A stretch of 8,745 nt of DNA from Sphingomonadales bacterium (lineage in GTDB: Bacteria; Pseudomonadota; Alphaproteobacteria; Sphingomonadales; Sphingomonadaceae), in NCBI GenBank assembly GCA_018067055.1, contig JAGPVK010000206.1, forward strand, positions 1 to 8,745, in the 5' to 3' direction. How positions within the stretch are numbered: the first letter of the stretch is position 1; each line of letters begins with the position of its first letter. The position numbers were made by a program, and so were the translations under genes. The notes beneath the pieces were generated by a model, which saw only the letters and a program-made list of their open reading frames with translations, was not told the origin of the DNA and did no database searches. This document shows, piece by piece, positions 6,571 through 8,745 of the stretch.

Positions 6571-7226
6571 ATCCTGGTTTTGAACAGGATGGCGCAGAAT
6601 TGCACACTGGTGTTGTCGATGCTTCTGATCTTCTGTCGATCCTCAATGCTTTCCCCTCTGACCGGGCGGGAACTCGGTTGAAAGGCATTGCCGGTTTGGC
6701 GGAGCGGATCGGCAAGGAATCAAAGCCATGGATGATTGCACGAGATAGATTGGGTGCAAACTCACAGCCCGTTCGTGCCATTTTATTCGATAAAAATATG
6801 ACAACCAACTGGTCACTGGATTGGCATCAGGACCGCACGATCGCCGTAGCGGAACGGAAAGAAGTCCAGGGTTTTAGAAATTGGACGGTGAAGCAAGGCA
6901 TTCAACATGTAGAGCCTCCGTTCGAACTACTTGCCAATATGGTGACGTTAAGAATTCACTTGGATGATGTCGGGCCGGACAATGCACCACTTCGGATTGC
7001 GCCGGGATCGCATAAATTGGGTCGATTGGCAGAAGAAGATTATGCCACAGTTGTACTTCAATGCGGGGAAGTAGAATGTCTGGCAAAATCCGGGGATATC
7101 TGGTCTTATTCCACACCGATCCTGCATGCCTCCAAGATGTCCGCGCGGCCTCAACGTCGGAGAGTTTTGCAGGTTGATTATTCTGCGTCCCGTTTGCCCG
7201 CTGAATTGCAATGGGCGGGATTATAA
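6567..7226 (+). CDS. PhyH-family Fe(II)/2-oxoglutarate dioxygenase
   Basis: A 219-residue member of the phytanoyl-CoA dioxygenase family, which hydroxylates diverse substrates using Fe(II), O2 and 2-oxoglutarate. The facial triad is visible as WHQD (H87, D89) and ILHAS (H187); [10 protein letters not shown] (141-150) is a family hallmark, and an arginine in [10 protein letters not shown] (197-206) likely binds 2-oxoglutarate. The start is GTG, whose GTGA overlaps the hbd stop by 4 nt, implying translational coupling; no separate Shine-Dalgarno sequence is seen. Base use differs from its neighbours: 34 of 80 bases are G/C at 6721-6800 and 25 of 60 at 6901-6960, against 39 of 60 at 6181-6240 in hbd. 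Codons such as AGA and TTA are comparatively frequent. Recent acquisition is therefore possible. The small size fits bacterial PhyH-like enzymes; the substrate is unknown. Confidence 0.88.
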   Translation: MNPGFEQDGAELHTGVVDASDLLSILNAFPSDRAGTRLKGIAGLAERIGKESKPWMIARDRLGANSQPVRAILFDKNMTTNWSLDWHQDRTIAVAERKEVQGFRNWTVKQGIQHVEPPFELLANMVTLRIHLDDVGPDNAPLRIAPGSHKLGRLAEEDYATVVLQCGEVECLAKSGDIWSYSTPILHASKMSARPQRRRVLQVDYSASRLPAELQWAGL

Positions 7227-7236
7227 ATGAAGTTTC

Positions 7237-7241
7237 AGGAG
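7237..7241 (+). promoter_or_regulatory. ribosome binding site fixing the epoxide hydrolase start
   Basis: AGGAG lies 8 nt before ATG 7250. This decides between that start and an in-frame ATG at 7211, which lies inside the dioxygenase gene and has no such site. Confidence 0.85.
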
Positions 7242-7249
7242 AAAAGCCG

Positions 7250-8395
7250 ATGAGCGACGAAATCAGAGATTTTGAAATCGACATACCGAAGACCGCACTG
7301 GACGATCTGGACATCCGCTTGCGGCACGTGCGCTGGCCGGATCCGGAGCCGGTTGATGACTGGTCGCAAGGCATTCCGCTCGATTATGTCAAGACGATCG
7401 TCGATCATTGGCGGACCAGCTACGACTGGAAACGCTGCCAGGATGCGCTCAACCAATATTCTCACCATCTGACCGAGATTGACGGTGTGGATATCCATTT
7501 CATGCATATCCGCTCTCCCGAAGCCGGTGCCCGGCCACTGATCATGACGCACGGCTGGCCGGGATCGATCGTCGAGTTCATGGAAGTGATAGGGCCGCTG
7601 ACCGATCCGGTTGCCTATGGCGGAGAAGCGAAGGATGCCTACCATCTGGTGGTACCATCGCTGCCCGGCTATGGATTTTCCGGCAAGCCGACCGCCACCG
7701 GCTGGGGCATCGAAAAAATTGCAAAGGCCTGGGACACGCTGATGACGCGTCTTGGCTATGATCGCTATTTTGCCCAAGGCGGCGACTGGGGCGGGATGGT
7801 CACCTCCGTCATCGGAGCGCAGAATCTGGGACGATGCGCCGGCATTCATGTCAATCTCGTCATCGTCGGCCCGCCGTCCGAAGAGATCATGAACAACCCG
7901 ACGCCCGAAGAACAGACATCGCTGGCGCATTTTGCGGTCTACCAGTCACAGGGCGCAGGCTATGCCGAAATCCAGCGGACCCGGCCGCAGACGCTCGGCT
8001 ATGGCCTGGCCGATTCTCCGGTCGGGCAAATGGCCTGGATCATGGAGAAATTTCAGGGCTGGGCCGACGATGCCAAGGCCCCGGACGAAAATTTCGACTG
8101 CGACCATCTGCTCGACAATGTGATGATTTACTGGCTCAACAATGCCGGTGCGTCTTCGGCGCGACTGTACCGCGAAAGCTTCGGCGCGCCCAATATCGAT
8201 CCAGTCGAGATTCCGTCCGGGTGCAGCATTTTCCCCAACGAGATCATCACCCCCTCGCGCCGCTGGGCCGAGCAACGGTTCAAGGATTTGCGCCACTGGG
8301 GCGAACCGGAACATGGCGGTCATTTTGCCGCGATGGAAGTGCCGGAGCTGTTTGTGCAAGAAGTACGGAGCTGTTTCGGCGCAATGGAGCTCTAG
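7250..8395 (+). CDS. epoxide hydrolase, EH1-type alpha/beta-hydrolase with N-terminal EHN domain
   Basis: A 381-residue enzyme predicted to open epoxides to diols by way of an ester intermediate. Residues about 5-110 form the epoxide hydrolase N-terminal domain (FEIDIPKTALDDLDIRL, then the RWPDPEP region). The alpha/beta-hydrolase core shows the oxyanion motif HGWPGS (101-106), VPSLPGYGFSGKP (135-147), the nucleophile D179 in GGDWGG, and the base H368 in GGHFAAMEVPEL. These are the microsomal/EHase-1 hallmarks, distinct from haloalkane dehalogenases. The start follows from the Shine-Dalgarno sequence AGGAG. It is 23 bp after the dioxygenase and 6 bp before an OppB-like gene. Whether it detoxifies epoxides in general or acts in a specific catabolic pathway with its neighbours is not shown. 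Juvenile-hormone epoxide hydrolase-like annotation would be the same superfamily. Confidence 0.94.
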   Translation: MSDEIRDFEIDIPKTALDDLDIRLRHVRWPDPEPVDDWSQGIPLDYVKTIVDHWRTSYDWKRCQDALNQYSHHLTEIDGVDIHFMHIRSPEAGARPLIMTHGWPGSIVEFMEVIGPLTDPVAYGGEAKDAYHLVVPSLPGYGFSGKPTATGWGIEKIAKAWDTLMTRLGYDRYFAQGGDWGGMVTSVIGAQNLGRCAGIHVNLVIVGPPSEEIMNNPTPEEQTSLAHFAVYQSQGAGYAEIQRTRPQTLGYGLADSPVGQMAWIMEKFQGWADDAKAPDENFDCDHLLDNVMIYWLNNAGASSARLYRESFGAPNIDPVEIPSGCSIFPNEIITPSRRWAEQRFKDLRHWGEPEHGGHFAAMEVPELFVQEVRSCFGAMEL

Positions 8396-8401
8396 CGGCA
8401 C

Positions 8402-8745
8402 GTGCTTGCCCTGATCACCCGGCGGCTGATGACGGCCATCCCGACATTGCTGGTGATCATATTGGCGTCCTTCTTCCTGATGCGCCTGGCGCCCGGCGGT
8501 CCCTTTGACGGCGAACGTCCGCTGGATCCGGAGACGCAGGCGGCGCTGCAACAGGCCTATGGCCTGGATCGACCGTTGTGGGAGCAGGCATGGCTCTATA
8601 TTTCCCGGCTGGTGCAGGGAGATTTCGGACCATCACTTGTCTACCGTGATTTTACCGTCTCGGAACTGATAGCCCAGGGCTTGCCCATTTCCCTCACTCT
8701 GGGCGGGCTGGCGATTTTACTGGCGCTGTTGATCGGGGTCAGTGC
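8402..8745 (+). CDS. oppB: OppB/DppB-type ABC transporter permease, C-terminus cut by the right edge
   Basis: The 114 visible residues are the N-terminus of an inner-membrane permease of the oligopeptide/dipeptide/nickel ABC importer family. A first membrane helix (about 8-28) is followed by MRLAPGGPFDGERPLDPET (27-45), YGLDRPLWEQAWLYI (53-67), GDFGPSLVYRD (73-83) and the start of the second helix (about 94-114). The APGGPFD...LDPE...YGLDRP order is more typical of OppB than of DppB or NikB. The GTG at 8402 is chosen because it gives the usual short basic N-terminus MLALITRR; a GGAG at 8386-8389 lies 12 nt upstream, rather far. It begins 6 bp after the epoxide hydrolase stop, so the genes are probably co-transcribed. 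The remaining subunits should lie beyond the window. The substrate may be a peptide or another compound. Confidence 0.92.
   Translation, partial: MLALITRRLMTAIPTLLVIILASFFLMRLAPGGPFDGERPLDPETQAALQQAYGLDRPLWEQAWLYISRLVQGDFGPSLVYRDFTVSELIAQGLPISLTLGGLAILLALLIGVS

Noticed and set aside
7211..7249. Upstream ATG giving a 13-residue longer epoxide hydrolase
   Set aside because: It lies inside the dioxygenase gene without a ribosome binding site, whereas ATG 7250 has AGGAG at 8-nt spacing.
7235..7930. 231-codon minus-strand frame opposite the epoxide hydrolase
   Set aside because: The sense strand holds all catalytic motifs of an epoxide hydrolase; the antisense translation has none.
1..8745. Search for CRISPR repeats, tRNA genes, insertion sequence ends or toxin-antitoxin pairs
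   Set aside because: No regularly spaced repeats, tRNA-like cloverleaf, transposase or typical small gene pairs were seen by eye; intergenic space is under 170 bp everywhere.

Overview
The window looks like a chromosomal segment of an alphaproteobacterium, most likely a member of the Sphingomonadales (Sphingopyxis/Sphingorhabdus/Parasphingorhabdus type). This rests on the moderately GC-rich coding style, the gene order GluQ - HIG1-like small membrane protein - PduO-type adenosyltransferase, the DUF1176 protein, and EH1-type epoxide hydrolase and Opp genes. The taxon is inferred from protein character and was not tested by any search. No tRNA, rRNA, CRISPR array, insertion sequence or phage gene was seen.

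Left part (1-2221): the 5' portion of an HNH nuclease gene runs off the left edge on the minus strand. Divergently from it, three tightly spaced plus-strand genes follow. They encode glutamyl-Q tRNA(Asp) synthetase (tRNA queuosine modification), a two-helix HIG1-like membrane protein, and a PduO-type cobalamin adenosyltransferase. Gaps are 12-15 bp and the last two genes have Shine-Dalgarno sequences, so they look like one operon.

Middle (2222-5624): a 164-bp intergenic region holds a terminator-like hairpin, a second inverted repeat and a good sigma70-like promoter. It precedes egtB-egtD, the two core ergothioneine biosynthesis genes: EgtD trimethylates histidine to hercynine and EgtB adds the sulfur. 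egtD converges, with only 3 bp between the stop codons, on a minus-strand gene for a secreted DUF1176 protein with six cysteines.

Right part (5625-8745): from a 76-bp divergent intergenic region a plus-strand run begins: 3-hydroxybutyryl-CoA dehydrogenase, a small PhyH-family Fe(II)/2-oxoglutarate dioxygenase that overlaps it by 4 nt, an EH1-type epoxide hydrolase, and an OppB-like ABC transporter permease cut by the right edge. The compact spacing suggests co-transcription and perhaps a shared role in taking up and oxidising an unidentified organic substrate.

The core proteins belong to known families. The points most worth a second look are: the egtBD/DUF1176 block sitting where many alphaproteobacteria carry etfBA between the adenosyltransferase and hbd; the mutually exclusive hairpins in front of egtB; and the AT-richer phyH gene inside the hbd-epoxide hydrolase-opp run. 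I do not see convincing evidence of a wholly new system.
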